From: Desulfovibrio desulfuricans
GTDB taxonomy: Bacteria; Desulfobacterota; Desulfovibrionia; Desulfovibrionales; Desulfovibrionaceae
DNA length: 5,977 nt
Direction of reading: 5' to 3'
Assembly: GCA_003251995.1 (NCBI GenBank)
Contig: QKDT01000364.1
Span: 1 to 5,977 of the forward strand
Each line of letters opens with the position of its first letter. Position 1 is the stretch's first letter. Below are positions 5,970-5,977 of this stretch, piece after piece. The notes below the pieces were generated by a model, which was given only the letters and a program-made list of their open reading frames with translations, was not told where the DNA came from and ran no database searches. A program made the translations under genes and the position numbers.

Positions 5970-5977
5970 CAAGCGTT

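Noticed and set aside
1..5977. CRISPR arrays, tRNA or rRNA genes, insertion sequences
   Set aside because: I saw no regularly spaced repeats, tRNA-like cloverleaf, rRNA segments or transposase motifs.

Overview
The window looks like a chromosomal stretch from a GC-rich, anaerobic, lactate- and amino-acid-oxidising bacterium. The gene content fits a Desulfovibrio-type sulfate reducer best: a long FAD/Fe-S D-lactate-dehydrogenase-type flavoprotein behind a sigma-54 type promoter, an exported C69 dipeptidase, and an Fe-S type L-serine dehydratase. This assignment is inferred from gene families and is not proven by any marker gene.

Layout. Positions 1-776 (minus) hold the N-terminal 258 residues of an L-serine dehydratase that carries a twin-arginine signal peptide; the gene runs off the left edge. 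Just upstream of it in the same operon, 794-2542 (minus) encodes a secreted C69 dipeptidase whose catalytic Cys lies exactly at the predicted signal-peptidase site. Positions 2543-2905 form a divergent intergenic region with a good sigma-54 (-24/-12) promoter pointing right and several short palindromes. Positions 2906-5722 (plus) form one FAD-binding/Fe-S oxidoreductase reading frame of 938 sense positions, interrupted at codon 398 by an in-frame TAA (4097-4099). The frame is otherwise open and family-like on both sides. Positions 5723-5977 hold two strong hairpins, the second a convincing terminator, and an AT-rich imperfect inverted repeat at the right edge.

How the genes may work together (inference). 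The dipeptidase would release amino acids from peptides in the periplasm. The Tat-exported serine dehydratase would convert released serine to pyruvate and ammonia outside the cytoplasm. The divergent flavoprotein would oxidise D-lactate or a similar 2-hydroxyacid to pyruvate and pass electrons towards quinones or other carriers. All three converge on small C3 acids, the typical diet of these organisms. The most striking points are the nonsense codon in the flavoprotein and the apparent export of an enzyme family normally found in the cytoplasm.
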